A stretch of DNA of 64,000 nt from Euglena gracilis. Taxonomy: Eukaryota; Euglenida; Euglenophyceae; Euglenales. The stretch is taken from NCBI GenBank assembly GCA_039621445.1, contig CP154955.1:34259236-34323235 (forward strand). The letters are read 5' to 3'. This document shows, one piece after another, positions 64,000 through 64,000 of the stretch. The number at the start of each line of letters is the position of its first letter. Position 1 is the first letter of the stretch. The notes under the pieces were generated by a model that saw only the letters and a list, made by a program, of their open reading frames with translations, made no database searches and was not told the origin of the DNA. The position numbers and the translations under genes were made by a program.

Positions 64000-64000
64000 G

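Overview
This window reads as nuclear DNA of a euglenozoan, most probably a euglenid. The best evidence is an IMP dehydrogenase gene on the minus strand (59,046 to 47,145). I could splice it by hand into 11 in-frame exons and 532 codons, ending in the family's usual C-terminus. Only three of its ten introns are GT-AG. The other seven lack splice dinucleotides and have short complementary ends, usually CAG at +4..+6 facing CTG at -8..-6, which is the signature known for euglenid nonconventional introns. Large introns, homopolymeric G/C tracts, a class II tRNA-Ser and dense retroelement debris fit the same picture. All splicing was done by eye, with no alignment or transcript data.

Layout: 1-520 holds the last two exons of a plus-strand phosphofructokinase-like gene. 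2,788-17,865 holds a plus-strand gene of unknown function, with a signal peptide and at least 11 GT-AG exons whose phases agree except at one unresolved junction. Its introns carry hAT-like MITEs with perfect 8-bp target duplications. 19,646-31,190 is a nest of LTR elements, including two inverted LTR-gag halves inserted together in an older gag copy. 31,100-38,900 is a decayed Ty3/gypsy element on the minus strand (RT, RNase H, integrase, chromodomain, then an extra ORF with an N-terminal membrane segment). Its integrase is split by a DIRS-like RT fragment. 38,966-43,772 is a tandem array of about 812-bp units, interrupted by a solo LTR and two other inserts. 43,800-46,650 is a gag-protease fragment of another LTR element. 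47,145-59,065 is IMP dehydrogenase. A tRNA-Ser(CGA) and a LINE reverse transcriptase fragment follow (59,439-60,755). The last kilobase holds the 3' ends of two convergent, unrecognised genes.

Most interesting point: IMPDH intron 2 still looks like a transposon. It has CAGGCC...GGCCTG ends and an 8-bp flanking duplication (TCCACAAC). The nonconventional splice rule removes 3 nt before CAG and 5 nt after CTG, 8 nt in all, which is exactly one copy of an 8-bp target duplication. Two independent CAGG-ended, 8-bp-duplicating MITE families occur in the same window. This suggests that nonconventional introns arise from such elements and that the splice offset restores the original coding sequence.
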